A stretch of 59,506 bases of DNA from an uncultured Paracoccaceae bacterium (GCA_938092015.1 CALKOT010000094.1:1-59506); one strand, 5' to 3'; shown: positions 41,048 through 50,419, counted from the first letter of the stretch. Numbers and translations: made by a program. The notes: a model not told the origin generated them from the letters alone.

Positions 41048-42025
41048 TTATTTTGGCATGATCGCGACGCCCCAGGGCAGTTCGCCCACGGGGATCGTTT
41101 TGATCACTTTCAGGTCTTCGACATCGATCACCGACACATCATTTGAATTGCCGTTGGTCGTGAACAGGTACTTTTCGTCAGGCGTGAAATCCATGTGCCA
41201 GACACGGCGCCCGACCAACAAATACTCCAGCACCTCGTCGGTCGCGACGTCGATGACAGCAACCCGGTTTGAGGGGCCAAGAGCCACAAAGGCCAGTTTG
41301 TCATCTTTGGTGATCCGCATGCCCACAGGCTGCAGCGCCTCTGGCGGCACACCGGACACGGCAAATTCGATCTTGCCGATTTCATCCCCCGTCGCCGGGT
41401 CGATCACGTTGACCGTGCCACCGATTTCCGCTGTCACATACAGCTTTGCGCCGTCCGCAGTGAAACGGGCGTAACGCGGGCGATTATCAACCAGAACATT
41501 GATGTCGAGATCATAGGTTTCAGTGTTGATGAAATGCGCCATATTCGTCGTCTCTGACGTGTTGATAACGTATTTGCCATCCGGGCTGACAGCCATTCCT
41601 TCAGGTTCAACCCCCACGGGGACTTCGGTGATCACTTCGTGGGTGACGACATCGACGACGGTGACGATATTGTCGTCCTCATTTGCGATATATAGCGGAT
41701 TGCCCGAGGGATGTAGGACAAAAAGTTCTGGATCAGGCCCGGATGGAAGCGTGTGAAGGAATTCCATCGTTTCCGGATCATATACCTCCACATAGTCCAT
41801 GTCAGACGTGCAGACGTACAGTTCATGCCCCGAAGGCGACAGGATGATCCCGCGCGGACGCACACCAACGGGGACAGTTTCGATCACTTCGAACGTGTCG
41901 GTGTCGATCACAGTGACAGAGTTGCCTTTTTCGTTCGAAACAAAGGCGCGGCCTGCGTGTGAAGGCACGGCGAAGGCCGCGATGGCGAGGGCGGTGGTAG
42001 CGGCGGTAAGAAGAGGTTTGAACAT
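41048..42025 (-). CDS. PQQ-associated YVTN beta-propeller protein, exported
   Basis: The 325-residue protein has a signal peptide and about seven YVTN-type repeats (AFVSNEKGNSVTVIDTDT, LYIANEDDNIVTVVDV, LYVTAEIGGTVNVIDP, LFTTNGNSNDVSVIDV). Such propellers are regular parts of PQQ catabolic loci and Ped/Lut-type systems. ATG 42025 shares its A with the stop codon of the upstream gene (TGATG). Confidence 0.88.
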   Translation of the reverse strand: MFKPLLTAATTALAIAAFAVPSHAGRAFVSNEKGNSVTVIDTDTFEVIETVPVGVRPRGIILSPSGHELYVCTSDMDYVEVYDPETMEFLHTLPSGPDPELFVLHPSGNPLYIANEDDNIVTVVDVVTHEVITEVPVGVEPEGMAVSPDGKYVINTSETTNMAHFINTETYDLDINVLVDNRPRYARFTADGAKLYVTAEIGGTVNVIDPATGDEIGKIEFAVSGVPPEALQPVGMRITKDDKLAFVALGPSNRVAVIDVATDEVLEYLLVGRRVWHMDFTPDEKYLFTTNGNSNDVSVIDVEDLKVIKTIPVGELPWGVAIMPK

Positions 42026-43206
42026 CAGAAGGCGCACTCCGTCTCTGGTTCGTCAAAGCCCAGTGTATCCAGGCGGGTTTTCTGGTGGAGGAATTCTTCC
42101 TGCGGCGACACGGTAACAACCAGTTTGCCATCTGCAAGCAGGATGCCCTGACGCAATTGGTTGTTCCAAGGACGGAACGACAACGCTTGGCCTTTGAAGC
42201 CAGCGACCTCAAAATCATTCGACAGGATGAAGTCTTTCAGAACGCTGGGATCAGCAGATTTTGTCCGACTGACCGCTTCACCGATGACACGCATCGCCAG
42301 CCACGCCTGATAGTCGTTATCTGTCATCCGCCGTTGTTTCGCTTTTTCAAACCGGCGCTGGATCTGCGTTGCGCCCCATCCTTCAAAGCTGGGGTGCCAG
42401 GTGCGGGCAACTAGCCCTGCATCACCCACAACCGGGCGCGGATCGGTTGTCCGATAGGCGAGATAATCGCCGAACACGCCCGTCTCATCCGCCGCCACGA
42501 CCACATCGTGATCGTCAGCGCGGTTGGTGAATTTCGGGATCTGGCGCTGGACGAGGACATGGCCCGAATCTGTCCGCCGGGCACCGCCGGTGTCTTCAAA
42601 GTTGCGCTCTTCAACGATCTTAAGGCCGAACTTCTTCGCCGCCCGGCGGTAAGCATCCGCCTTCAACTGATCAGCGGGGTGAGAGCCGTGGATCAGCATC
42701 CATTCGGTCCACTTTTTCCAGACCATATACTGCGCCAACCCATCGGCTAGCATCGCGCGACTGGGTGCGACGTGCAGCACATTCGCCCGACACGAAGCAT
42801 TACGCAGGGCGTCATCGCGGGCGGTGGCGTTCAGGATAATGATGTTCTGATCAGCGAAATGATCGGCGAGGGCCAGCAATGTCGCCTCTGGCGCAAGCGC
42901 GACGATCACCCCTGCGCCATCTGCAACCGCAACTTCGGCTGCCTTGATTGCATCCTCAGGCTTAGCCGTGACCTCTGTCGCCTCAAACGTCTGGCCCAGA
43001 AAGCGCCCGGTCGTATCGTTGTCCGCCAACCCGACGGCAGCGCCCGCAAACCCATCATTCTCTGCGGGCAGATCAAGCCGCGACAGGGGCAGGACCGGGC
43101 CGTTATCGATCTTCAGAACGGCCGTTTTCAAAATGATCGCATCCTTCGCCGCCGCGACAAGTGGCAAAAGCATCAAAGCGGCGATCAGGGCCGTGACGCG
43201 GATCAT
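42025..43206 (-). CDS. Periplasmic binding protein of the PQQ-associated ABC system (PedA1/LutA-like)
   Basis: The 393-residue protein has a signal peptide and the type I binding-protein fold, related to branched-chain amino acid binding proteins (GVIVALAPEATLLALADHF, NILHVAPSRAMLADGLAQYM-like stretch near residues 135-155, ADAYRRAAKKFGLKIVEER). It is the first gene of the minus-strand transporter operon. This family is associated with PQQ alcohol dehydrogenases and with rare-earth uptake in P. putida and methylotrophs. Confidence 0.87.
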   Translation of the reverse strand: MIRVTALIAALMLLPLVAAAKDAIILKTAVLKIDNGPVLPLSRLDLPAENDGFAGAAVGLADNDTTGRFLGQTFEATEVTAKPEDAIKAAEVAVADGAGVIVALAPEATLLALADHFADQNIIILNATARDDALRNASCRANVLHVAPSRAMLADGLAQYMVWKKWTEWMLIHGSHPADQLKADAYRRAAKKFGLKIVEERNFEDTGGARRTDSGHVLVQRQIPKFTNRADDHDVVVAADETGVFGDYLAYRTTDPRPVVGDAGLVARTWHPSFEGWGATQIQRRFEKAKQRRMTDNDYQAWLAMRVIGEAVSRTKSADPSVLKDFILSNDFEVAGFKGQALSFRPWNNQLRQGILLADGKLVVTVSPQEEFLHQKTRLDTLGFDEPETECAF

Positions 43207-43400
43207 CTAAGGCAGGCTCCCATCCCAGTTGTTCATGCCATATTGCCGGTGATGCGGTTTCGCGCAAGCCGTTTAGGAGATGGTCTAAATCTCTGAGAAG
43301 ATGCATTTCCATTCGTCGATCTATTTGACCTTGGCGCGCCCGCCCCTATCGTCCTCTGGTCTGCCCCGGCCTGCGAAACAGGCAGAAGGAAACAGCGCCC

Positions 43401-44366
43401 ATGAAATACCTTTTCGCCGCTCTCGGCATCCTGGTCTGCACCATCGCTCAGGCCGCTGATCTGCCAAAACTGAAGATAGCTGTGCTGAAATTTGGCACTG
43501 TGAACTGGCTGATGGAAACGATTTCGGCCAACGACCTCGACAAAGCGAATGGGTATGAACTGGATGTTACCGGCCTTGCATCAGGCAATGCAGCCCGCGT
43601 GGCGTTGCTGGCGGGTGAAGTTGATACAATTGTCGCCGACTGGATCTGGTCGCTGAACCGCCGTGCGGCAGGGGCGGACATGCGATTTGCCGCCTATTCC
43701 CGCACGCTGGGCAAGGTGATGAGCGATCCTGACATTACCGATCTCTGTGATCTGAAGGGCCGCAAGGTCGGCGTCGTTGGCGGGCCATCGGACAAAAGCT
43801 GGATTGTGATGCAGGCATTGGTTGGTCAGCAATGCGACTTTGATTTGGTTACCGAAACTGAGGGGCTGTATGGCGCGCCCCCTTTGATGAGCCGACAGTT
43901 GACCGACGGCGCCGTTAGCGCAGTTTCGACCTATTGGCACTTCGCAGCACGGCTGGAGGCGGGCGGGGCCAAACCACTGATCGCTATCGAAGACGCCATG
44001 AACACCCTTGGCGTCGCGCCAGCCCCACCCTTGATTGGGTTCACGTGGGATAATGGCGCGCCAGACCCGGTGGCGCTGAAAGGCTTTCTGAAATCAGTGC
44101 GCGCGGCGGGTGAAATCCTCGCGACCGATGACGCAGCATGGGCGGCGCTTCGCCCCCGTATAAAGGCCAAGACGGATGCAGAGTTTACCGCTTTGCGCGA
44201 CGCCTACCGCGCCGGGATCATCCGCGCTGACTGGTCTGCCGCGAACACAACTGGCGCCAAAGCGCTGTATGATCTGTTGATCCAGCACGGCGGGGCTGAG
44301 TTCAGCGCCAAGGCTGGCCCGTTCGATGCTGCTGTATTTGATGCCCCGAAAACTGGCGGACAATGA
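43401..44366 (+). CDS. ABC transporter substrate-binding protein (SsuA/TauA-like)
   Basis: The 321-residue protein has a signal peptide and the fold of nitrate/sulfonate/taurine binding proteins (LKIAVLKFGTVNWLMETI, VDTIVADWIWSLNRRAAGADM, GRKVGVVGGPSDKSW). It starts a plus-strand operon that ends in pqqB, each gene overlapping the next by 4 bases. Substrate unknown; the link to pqqB suggests a quinoprotein-related cargo rather than a sulfonate. Confidence 0.85.
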   Translation: MKYLFAALGILVCTIAQAADLPKLKIAVLKFGTVNWLMETISANDLDKANGYELDVTGLASGNAARVALLAGEVDTIVADWIWSLNRRAAGADMRFAAYSRTLGKVMSDPDITDLCDLKGRKVGVVGGPSDKSWIVMQALVGQQCDFDLVTETEGLYGAPPLMSRQLTDGAVSAVSTYWHFAARLEAGGAKPLIAIEDAMNTLGVAPAPPLIGFTWDNGAPDPVALKGFLKSVRAAGEILATDDAAWAALRPRIKAKTDAEFTALRDAYRAGIIRADWSAANTTGAKALYDLLIQHGGAEFSAKAGPFDAAVFDAPKTGGQ

Positions 44367-45106
44367 ATAAACCAGCTTACTTTTGGCCGATCCTGTCATT
44401 CGCCGCCCTGATTGCGATCTGGCAGGTCGCGGCACTGATTGCGGCGTCGCCTACCCTGCCCGGCCCATCCGAGACTTTCCACGCGATGCGTGAAGAGATC
44501 GAGTTTGGCTATTTCAGCCACCTCCTCGCCACCCTCGCCCGCGTGGCCGCCGCCTTTTTGATTGCGATGGCCATCGGCTCAGCGATTGGCGTCTGGCTGG
44601 GCATGAATGCTGCTGCTGACCGGTTCTTTGGCGGCTGGGTGATCCTGTTCCTGAACCTGCCCGCGCTGGTCACCATCATCCTTTGCTATGTCTGGTTCGG
44701 CCTGACCGAAGCCGCCGCCGTCACTGCGGTCGCTGTCAACAAGATCCCGAATGTCGCCGCAACAGTGCGCGAAGGGGCGAAGGCTCTGTCCACCGATCTG
44801 GCCGAGATGGCGCAGGTCTATCGCCTCAGCTGGCCTGCAAAGATGCGCCATGTTGTTCTGCCGCAACTCGCCCCGTTCTTCGCAGCCGCCGCCCGCAATG
44901 GCCTCGCGCTGGTCTGGAAAATCGTTCTGGTGGTTGAGCTGCTGGGTCGGCCGAACGGCGTTGGCTTCAAGATCCACGAACATTTCCAGCTGTTCAATGT
45001 CGCTGCGATTCTCGCCTACGCCATAGGCTTTATCATCGTGGTTCAGATCATCGAATGGACGATCCTGCAACCGTGGGAACGGGCTGCGAACAGGTGGCGC
45101 AGATGA
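44363..45106 (+). CDS. ABC transporter permease (SsuC/TauC-like)
   Basis: The 247-residue membrane protein has six hydrophobic segments and the EAA loop of binding-protein-dependent permeases (LAEMAQVYRLSWPAKMRHVVLPQLAPFF). It overlaps the binding-protein gene and the ATPase gene by 4 bases each. Confidence 0.9.
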   Translation: MNKPAYFWPILSFAALIAIWQVAALIAASPTLPGPSETFHAMREEIEFGYFSHLLATLARVAAAFLIAMAIGSAIGVWLGMNAAADRFFGGWVILFLNLPALVTIILCYVWFGLTEAAAVTAVAVNKIPNVAATVREGAKALSTDLAEMAQVYRLSWPAKMRHVVLPQLAPFFAAAARNGLALVWKIVLVVELLGRPNGVGFKIHEHFQLFNVAAILAYAIGFIIVVQIIEWTILQPWERAANRWRR

Positions 45107-45777
45107 GCTTGAGCATCGATATCAGGCGCAAGGATTTCGGACCGGCGATAGTGCTAGAAAAAATCGCCTTTACCGCCAAACCCGGCGAGCGCATCGCCCT
45201 TTTGGGCCCGTCCGGCGTCGGCAAGTCGACGCTTTTGTCGCTGATCGCTGGGTTGGACACTGACTATGATGGAACGATCACCAGCGCTGGTCGGACGGCG
45301 ATGATTTTCCAGGCGCCTCGCCTCCTGCCATGGCGTAGCCTCATCCAGAACCTTCTGATTGCCGTGCCTGACGCGACCGAACAGGAAGCGCGCGCCGCGT
45401 TGGATGAGGTCGGGCTTAGGGACGCAGCGGACCAACACCCTGAAAAGGTCTCTCTTGGCATGCAACGCCGCGCCGCGCTGGCCCGCGCGCTGCTCGCCAA
45501 GCCCAATCTTTTGCTGATGGATGAGCCGCTGGTCTCGCTGGATGTCGAGGCGGCCAAAGCGATGCGCGCCCTACTTCTCAAAACGCTCAACCTGACCGGC
45601 GCAACCGCCCTGATCGCCACCCATGACCGGCGCGAGGCGCTGTTTCTTGCAGATCGGGTGTTGGAAATTGGCGGCGCCCCCGCCACACTGATCCGCGACC
45701 GCGCCACAGGCTTGCCCGATGGCGAACAACGAAACGCAGACATGATCGAAACCCTGCATAAAGAGTGGTTTGAATGA
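45103..45777 (+). CDS. ABC transporter ATPase (SsuB/TauB-like)
   Basis: The 224-residue ATPase has Walker A (LLGPSGVGKSTLLS), Walker B (NLLLMDEPLVSLD) and the switch His in IATHDRREALFLAD. The signature motif reads VSLGMQRRAALARALL; the usual LSGGQ is altered to VSLGMQ. ATG 45103 overlaps the permease stop. It overlaps pqqB by 4 bases. Confidence 0.9.
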   Translation: MSLSIDIRRKDFGPAIVLEKIAFTAKPGERIALLGPSGVGKSTLLSLIAGLDTDYDGTITSAGRTAMIFQAPRLLPWRSLIQNLLIAVPDATEQEARAALDEVGLRDAADQHPEKVSLGMQRRAALARALLAKPNLLLMDEPLVSLDVEAAKAMRALLLKTLNLTGATALIATHDRREALFLADRVLEIGGAPATLIRDRATGLPDGEQRNADMIETLHKEWFE

Positions 45778-46673
45778 GCGAGCTGAAAATCCTGATCCTT
45801 GGCTCCGCCGCTGGCGGCGGTCTGCCGCAATGGAACTGTGGCTGCCCAAATTGCGTAAAAGCACGGGCAGGCGAAATTCCATCACGGTCCCAATCTTCCA
45901 TCGCCGTCAGCGCAAACGGCGCGGACTGGGCGATCATCAACGCATCGCCTGATATTCGCTACCAGATCGCCGCCTGTCCCCAGTTGCACCCAACCGGCCC
46001 GCGCATCTCACCGATCAAATCTGTCTTCGTCACCAACGGCGATATTGACCATATCGCCGGGTTGCTGACAGTGCGCGAACGCCAGCCCTTCACCCTGTTC
46101 TCAACTTCAGAAATCGGCAAAGTCCTGACAGAAAACCGTATCTTCGACGCCGTGAACCGCGAAGTCGTGCCCCGCGAAACTGTCACTCTTGGCGCACCGT
46201 TCGAACTCGCACCTGGGGTGACGGCAGAATCCTTCTCAGTCCCCGGCAAAGTCCCGCTGTTCATGGAAGGCGAGACTGTCGACACCGAACTGGAAGGCGA
46301 GCAAACCATCGGCGTCGCGCTCAGCGCAGGCGGTGCGACGGCCTACTACATCCCCGGCTGCGCCAAGTTGACCCCAACATTGGAAGAGCGGCTGCAAGGC
46401 GCCGAAATGGTCATTTTCGACGGCACAGTCTGGCTGAACGATGAGATGGCGCGTCAGGGCGTCGGGCAGAAAACCGGTGCGCGTATGGGTCATATGTCGA
46501 TGGCTGGCGATCAAGGGTCCATCGCCGCCTTCGCGCCGCTGAACGTAAAGCGCAAAGTGTTCGTTCACATGAACAACACCAACTCTGTGCTCGATCCAAC
46601 AACGCCAGAACGTACTGAAGTTGAAGCCGCAGGCTGGCTGATCGCAGAGGATGGGATGGAACTGACGCTCTGA
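45774..46673 (+). CDS. pqqB: PQQ biosynthesis protein PqqB
   Basis: The 299-residue metallo-beta-lactamase-fold protein begins with the PqqB hallmark LGSAAGGGLPQWNCGCPNC and has TNGDIDHIAGLL and GHMSMAG. PqqB is proposed to hydroxylate a precursor during PQQ synthesis. It is separated from pqqACDE and cotranscribed with an ABC transporter here, rather than sitting in the pqqABCDE order. Confidence 0.97.
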   Translation: MSELKILILGSAAGGGLPQWNCGCPNCVKARAGEIPSRSQSSIAVSANGADWAIINASPDIRYQIAACPQLHPTGPRISPIKSVFVTNGDIDHIAGLLTVRERQPFTLFSTSEIGKVLTENRIFDAVNREVVPRETVTLGAPFELAPGVTAESFSVPGKVPLFMEGETVDTELEGEQTIGVALSAGGATAYYIPGCAKLTPTLEERLQGAEMVIFDGTVWLNDEMARQGVGQKTGARMGHMSMAGDQGSIAAFAPLNVKRKVFVHMNNTNSVLDPTTPERTEVEAAGWLIAEDGMELTL

Positions 46674-46789
46674 TCCCATCATTTTGAGACCCAAACATGG
46701 GGTACCCGCCGCAGGGTCACCTCACGACCATTTCATCGACTTTTCCCTGTAGTTTTGTTACTAAGCGTCAACTCAAAAAGGGAAACGCC

Positions 46790-47656
46790 ATGATGAAACG
46801 CCTTGCGCTCAGCGCGCTCGCAGTCGCCGCATTGACCGTTCCAGCCCTCGCCGGTGGCTCAAGCGCCTTCACACTGCCGCCGTATGCACAGCTTCAGAAC
46901 CCGATGATCGACGGCCCGACCTGGGACGAAGTTGTTCGCTCTTACGTTGTTGAAGATGATGTTTTTCTGCAGGATGGCGAAGACCTGATTTCTTTCGACG
47001 CGCCGATCACAGCCTTTGACGCGGCGACCGTACCGTTCACTGTCAGCCAACGCGCAGGCATGGGTGAGCGGATCACCAAGATGACGGTGATTGTCGACGA
47101 GAATCCAATGCCGATCGTTGGCGAGTTCGAATTTGGCCCCCTGATGGGTGATATCGACATCGAAAGCCGCGTGCGGTTTGACGTGTTTTCCAACATCCGC
47201 GTCGTGGCCGAAACAGAGACTGGCGGCACCTATATGGTTGGCCGGTTTGTCGAAGCCGCAGGCGGTTGTTCCGCCACTGTGACCCGTGATCTGGATGTCG
47301 CGCTGGCGACGATGGGCAAAATGAAACTGAAAGACCTGGACTTTTCCGGCGGCGCCACACCGCGTGCGTCTGGCGATGTGCGTCAGGCCCAGCTGATGAT
47401 CCGCCATCCGATGTTCACAGGCATGCAGGCCCACAAAGGCACGCTGAACATGATCGATCCGCGGTTCATTGAAACGCTTGAGGTCACCATGGGTGGCGAG
47501 TTGCTGTTTAAAATGACCGGCGGTTTTTCAATCTCAGAAGATCCGTCCTTCCGGTTTTCCTACATCGACAATGGCTCACAGGAAATGAAAGTGCGCGCCA
47601 CAGATACAGACGGCGCCGTGTTTGAGCAGACTTTCCCGCTGAACCCGGGCGCCTGA
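46790..47656 (+). CDS. Quinoprotein-associated SoxYZ-like carrier protein (SoxY and SoxZ in one chain)
   Basis: The 288-residue protein has a signal peptide, a SoxY-like first half ending at a GGC motif (EAAGGCSATV, the possible carrier cysteine) and a SoxZ-like second half (RQAQLMIRHPMFTGM, then FRFSYIDNGSQEMKVRATDTDG). Fused SoxYZ carriers are found with PQQ dehydrogenases as part of a proposed quinoprotein relay. ATG 46790 has AGGGAA upstream; ATG 46793 is also possible. The longer frame upstream lacks a ribosome site. Confidence 0.87.
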   Translation: MMKRLALSALAVAALTVPALAGGSSAFTLPPYAQLQNPMIDGPTWDEVVRSYVVEDDVFLQDGEDLISFDAPITAFDAATVPFTVSQRAGMGERITKMTVIVDENPMPIVGEFEFGPLMGDIDIESRVRFDVFSNIRVVAETETGGTYMVGRFVEAAGGCSATVTRDLDVALATMGKMKLKDLDFSGGATPRASGDVRQAQLMIRHPMFTGMQAHKGTLNMIDPRFIETLEVTMGGELLFKMTGGFSISEDPSFRFSYIDNGSQEMKVRATDTDGAVFEQTFPLNPGA

Positions 47657-47664
47657 TCCGCCCG

Positions 47665-48213
47665 ATGCAGCGAATTTTAACGCTTTTGATCGCCGGCGCC
47701 CTTAGCGCCGGCGTTTTCATGTCAGCCCATGCTGTTGAGCAGCCCGAAGGCTATCGGATGGAGGATTATGACGCCCCCGTCCCAGACGAGGCGCCGGGCG
47801 CAATCACCATTTCTGACGACACGGCCTATGCGCTTTGGCGCACGGGGCGCGTCGTGATTGTCGATGTCATGCCGGACATCAAAAAACCCAAGGGCCTGCC
47901 TGAAGGCATGAAGTGGAAAGGCCGCACGCGTCGGTCCATGCCGGGCGCCCTTTGGTGGCCTGAAGTTGGATTTGGCGCATTGGAGCCAGCGATTGAAGCT
48001 AATTTCAAAGAGAACCTCGAAGCCGCCACCAAAGGCGACAAGACCACGCCGATCCTGTTTCTCTGCAGGCAAGATTGCTGGATGAGCTGGAACGCCTCAA
48101 AGCGCGCCGCCACTTATGGGTATGAGACAGTGTTCTGGTATCCCGATGGCTCCACCGGGTGGCAGTTCTGGGATCACCCTGTCGAAATTCTGAAACGGGC
48201 GGATGGTCTGTGA
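47665..48213 (+). CDS. PQQ-dependent catabolism-associated CxxxCW protein (rhodanese-like), exported
   Basis: The 182-residue protein has a signal peptide, a rhodanese-like fold (VVIVDVMPDIKKP, PGALWWPEVGFG) and the family's tryptophan-flanked cysteine motif C134-R-Q-D-C138-W-M-S-W-N. It could act in sulfur or thiol chemistry with the SoxYZ-like carrier. It begins 9 bases after that gene and shares its stop with the next start (TGATG). Confidence 0.88.
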   Translation: MQRILTLLIAGALSAGVFMSAHAVEQPEGYRMEDYDAPVPDEAPGAITISDDTAYALWRTGRVVIVDVMPDIKKPKGLPEGMKWKGRTRRSMPGALWWPEVGFGALEPAIEANFKENLEAATKGDKTTPILFLCRQDCWMSWNASKRAATYGYETVFWYPDGSTGWQFWDHPVEILKRADGL

Positions 48214-49253
48214 TGTTTGAACTCTTGGCGATGATTTGCATTGAGGGCCTCTGTCAGGAACGTCTGCTGCCCGCCCCTGCCTTACAAACCGAAGCCGCCT
48301 GCATCGCTGGCGCCGCGCGGGCTGAAGGTTGGGTCAACGCCCGCCAAGGCGCCAGCGTGCAATCCACCCGTTGCGCTGCGCTTGAGGACCTGATCGCGGG
48401 CGCCGCCACGGTCACCGAGATGACGCCCGGCGCCTTTGTCCACCAGGGACTGATCGAAGACACGACAAAACGTAACGCTGGCGACGTCTCAAACCACGGG
48501 TTCATCATTGGCGAGACGTCCGTGGCCGTCATCGACGCCGGATATTCCCGCGCATTGGGCGAGGCGCTGTACCTTGCCATCCGCGCCCAGACCGACAAGC
48601 CGATCAGCCACATCATCTTCACCCACATGCACCCTGATCACACGCTGGGCGGCGATGTGTTTCTGGAGGCCGGGGCTGAAGGGCTGGGCGCGCCCAAGTT
48701 CCAAAGCGCCTATGACAACCGCGTCCTTGGTTACATCGACGCCCAGACGCGCCTGATTGGCGCCGAAAACGGCCATGGCACTTTTGGAGAGATCAAGGCG
48801 CGCGAAGTCATCGAAGAAACGATAGACCTTGGCGCGCGGCACCTGCGCCTGATGTCCTATCCCACCGCACACACCACCAACGACATGACGATCCTTGATG
48901 AGACGGCGGAAACGATCTGGATGGGGGACCTGACATTCCTTGGTCACACGCCCGCATTGGATGGGTCTATCACCGGATGGATCGCTCTTTTGGACAGTCT
49001 GAAAGCGGGCGAGGCAAGACGCATGGTGCCTGGCCATGGTCCGGCGCAGGTTGCATTTCCAAGCGGCGCGAACCCGACGCTGGATTATCTGAAAGGTCTG
49101 GCGACCTCTATTCGCGCCTCCATCGCAAAGGGGGAAAGCTTGCAAACCGCGCTAAAGGACACGGGCGAAGACCTGCGTAAGGACTGGAAGCTGTGGGATG
49201 AATTTCACCTCAGGAATGCGACCAACGCCTATATTGAGCTTGAATGGGAATAG
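48213..49253 (+). CDS. Quinoprotein relay system zinc metallohydrolase (SoxH-like)
   Basis: The 346-residue metallo-beta-lactamase-fold protein has the zinc motif H138-x-H140-x-D142-H143 (FTHMHPDH), PTAHTTNDM with a further metal His and MVPGHGPA. An N-terminal Cys-containing segment of about 70 residues precedes it. SoxH-like hydrolases are encoded with PQQ dehydrogenases and SoxYZ-like carriers. ATG 48213 is fixed by the TGATG overlap with the CxxxCW gene. Confidence 0.87.
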   Translation: MFELLAMICIEGLCQERLLPAPALQTEAACIAGAARAEGWVNARQGASVQSTRCAALEDLIAGAATVTEMTPGAFVHQGLIEDTTKRNAGDVSNHGFIIGETSVAVIDAGYSRALGEALYLAIRAQTDKPISHIIFTHMHPDHTLGGDVFLEAGAEGLGAPKFQSAYDNRVLGYIDAQTRLIGAENGHGTFGEIKAREVIEETIDLGARHLRLMSYPTAHTTNDMTILDETAETIWMGDLTFLGHTPALDGSITGWIALLDSLKAGEARRMVPGHGPAQVAFPSGANPTLDYLKGLATSIRASIAKGESLQTALKDTGEDLRKDWKLWDEFHLRNATNAYIELEWE

Positions 49254-49258
49254 GCGAC

Positions 49259-50038
49259 ATGACCCTTGATGACGCCAGCCTGACAACGCTCGCACGCCGC
49301 ATGTTGAGCGATTACGATAGGACTGAACCCGGAACCGCCTTTGCTGAAGGGCTGCGCCTAACCCCGCCTGAGGGCTGGCGCGTTCAAGCCGCCGTCGCAG
49401 CGCTTCGCGAAGCACGGGGTGAGCGCGTTGTCGGCTACAAGATCGGCTGTATCGACCTTGGAAACCGCCAACGCATGGGATTGGATCATCCTGCCTGTGG
49501 ACGCATCTGGTCCAGCGAATTGTACGAAACCGGCGCCTTGCTACCCCGCGCTAAATACGCCAATCCCGCGATGGAGGCGGAATTCGCCATCACCCTCGCC
49601 GGTGACTTTCCATCGGACGAGGCGGTAAAAGACGCTGGCATCAGCCTGATCGAAGCAATCTATCCCGTGATCGAAATCCACAATCTGGTGCTGCATGGCG
49701 ACGCCCCGCATGGGGCTCAATTGTTGGCGAACAACGCAATTAACGCTGGCGTTGTACGCGGCGCGGCAGTAGCGCCACCGCAAATTGGCCAGCCGACAGA
49801 CCTGAAGCTGATATTCGACGGCGAAACCGTCGATGAATGGGATGGCCTCAGATGGCCCGCCGATATGCTGCAAGGCATAGATTGGCTGGCCGATCAGCTT
49901 GCCGCGCAGGGCCTGTCCTTGAAGCAGGGCGACCTGATCCTTACGGGCGCCTTTGGCCCGCCCCTGCCGATTGGACCAGAGGGCCGCGTCGACGTGACTT
50001 CATCGGCCTATGGCGATGTAAGTGCGACTTTCGCCTGA
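49259..50038 (+). CDS. 2-keto-4-pentenoate hydratase-like protein (MhpD family)
   Basis: The 259-residue protein resembles MhpD/XylJ hydratases: GYKIGCIDLGNRQRMGLD, PAMEAEFAITL with metal-binding glutamates, and DLILTGAFGPPLP at the C-terminus. These act late in meta-cleavage of aromatics or on oxo-dienoates. ATG 49259 (AGGCGAC upstream) is preferred over ATG 49244, which overlaps the previous gene. Confidence 0.87.
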   Translation: MTLDDASLTTLARRMLSDYDRTEPGTAFAEGLRLTPPEGWRVQAAVAALREARGERVVGYKIGCIDLGNRQRMGLDHPACGRIWSSELYETGALLPRAKYANPAMEAEFAITLAGDFPSDEAVKDAGISLIEAIYPVIEIHNLVLHGDAPHGAQLLANNAINAGVVRGAAVAPPQIGQPTDLKLIFDGETVDEWDGLRWPADMLQGIDWLADQLAAQGLSLKQGDLILTGAFGPPLPIGPEGRVDVTSSAYGDVSATFA

Positions 50039-50125
50039 CGCGGCGCCAGACCGCGCAGTTTTCTTCCCCCTCCGCCCGGTTTATCGCTACCGTTTCGCAA
50101 ACAACTCAATACAGGAGGGCGGCGC

Positions 50126-50419
50126 ATGGCCTGCTACACAATCGGACATATCACCATCCACAACATGGACGGCTATCAGGCCTATGCCGCCAAGGTGCCA
50201 GCTATCGTGGCAGCGCATGGTGGCGAGTATCTCTGCCGGGGCGGCGAATATTCCGTCATCGAGGGCGAGATGAAAAACGACCGCCATGTCGTGCTGAAAT
50301 GGCCAAGCCGGGCGGCGGCTGAGGGCTGGTACAATTCTGCCGAATATCAGGCGATCATCCGGTACAGGCTGGATAACTCATCTGGCGATATGATCATGGT
50401 GGATGGATACGAAGGATGA
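50126..50419 (+). CDS. DUF1330 family protein
   Basis: The 97-residue protein fits the DUF1330 ferredoxin-like fold (NMDGYQAYAAKVPAIVAAHGGEYLCRGG, then WPSRAAAEGWYNSAEYQAI). Function is unknown; such proteins often accompany catabolic genes. AGGAGG precedes the ATG. Its stop overlaps the following GST gene by 4 bases. Confidence 0.9.
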   Translation: MACYTIGHITIHNMDGYQAYAAKVPAIVAAHGGEYLCRGGEYSVIEGEMKNDRHVVLKWPSRAAAEGWYNSAEYQAIIRYRLDNSSGDMIMVDGYEG

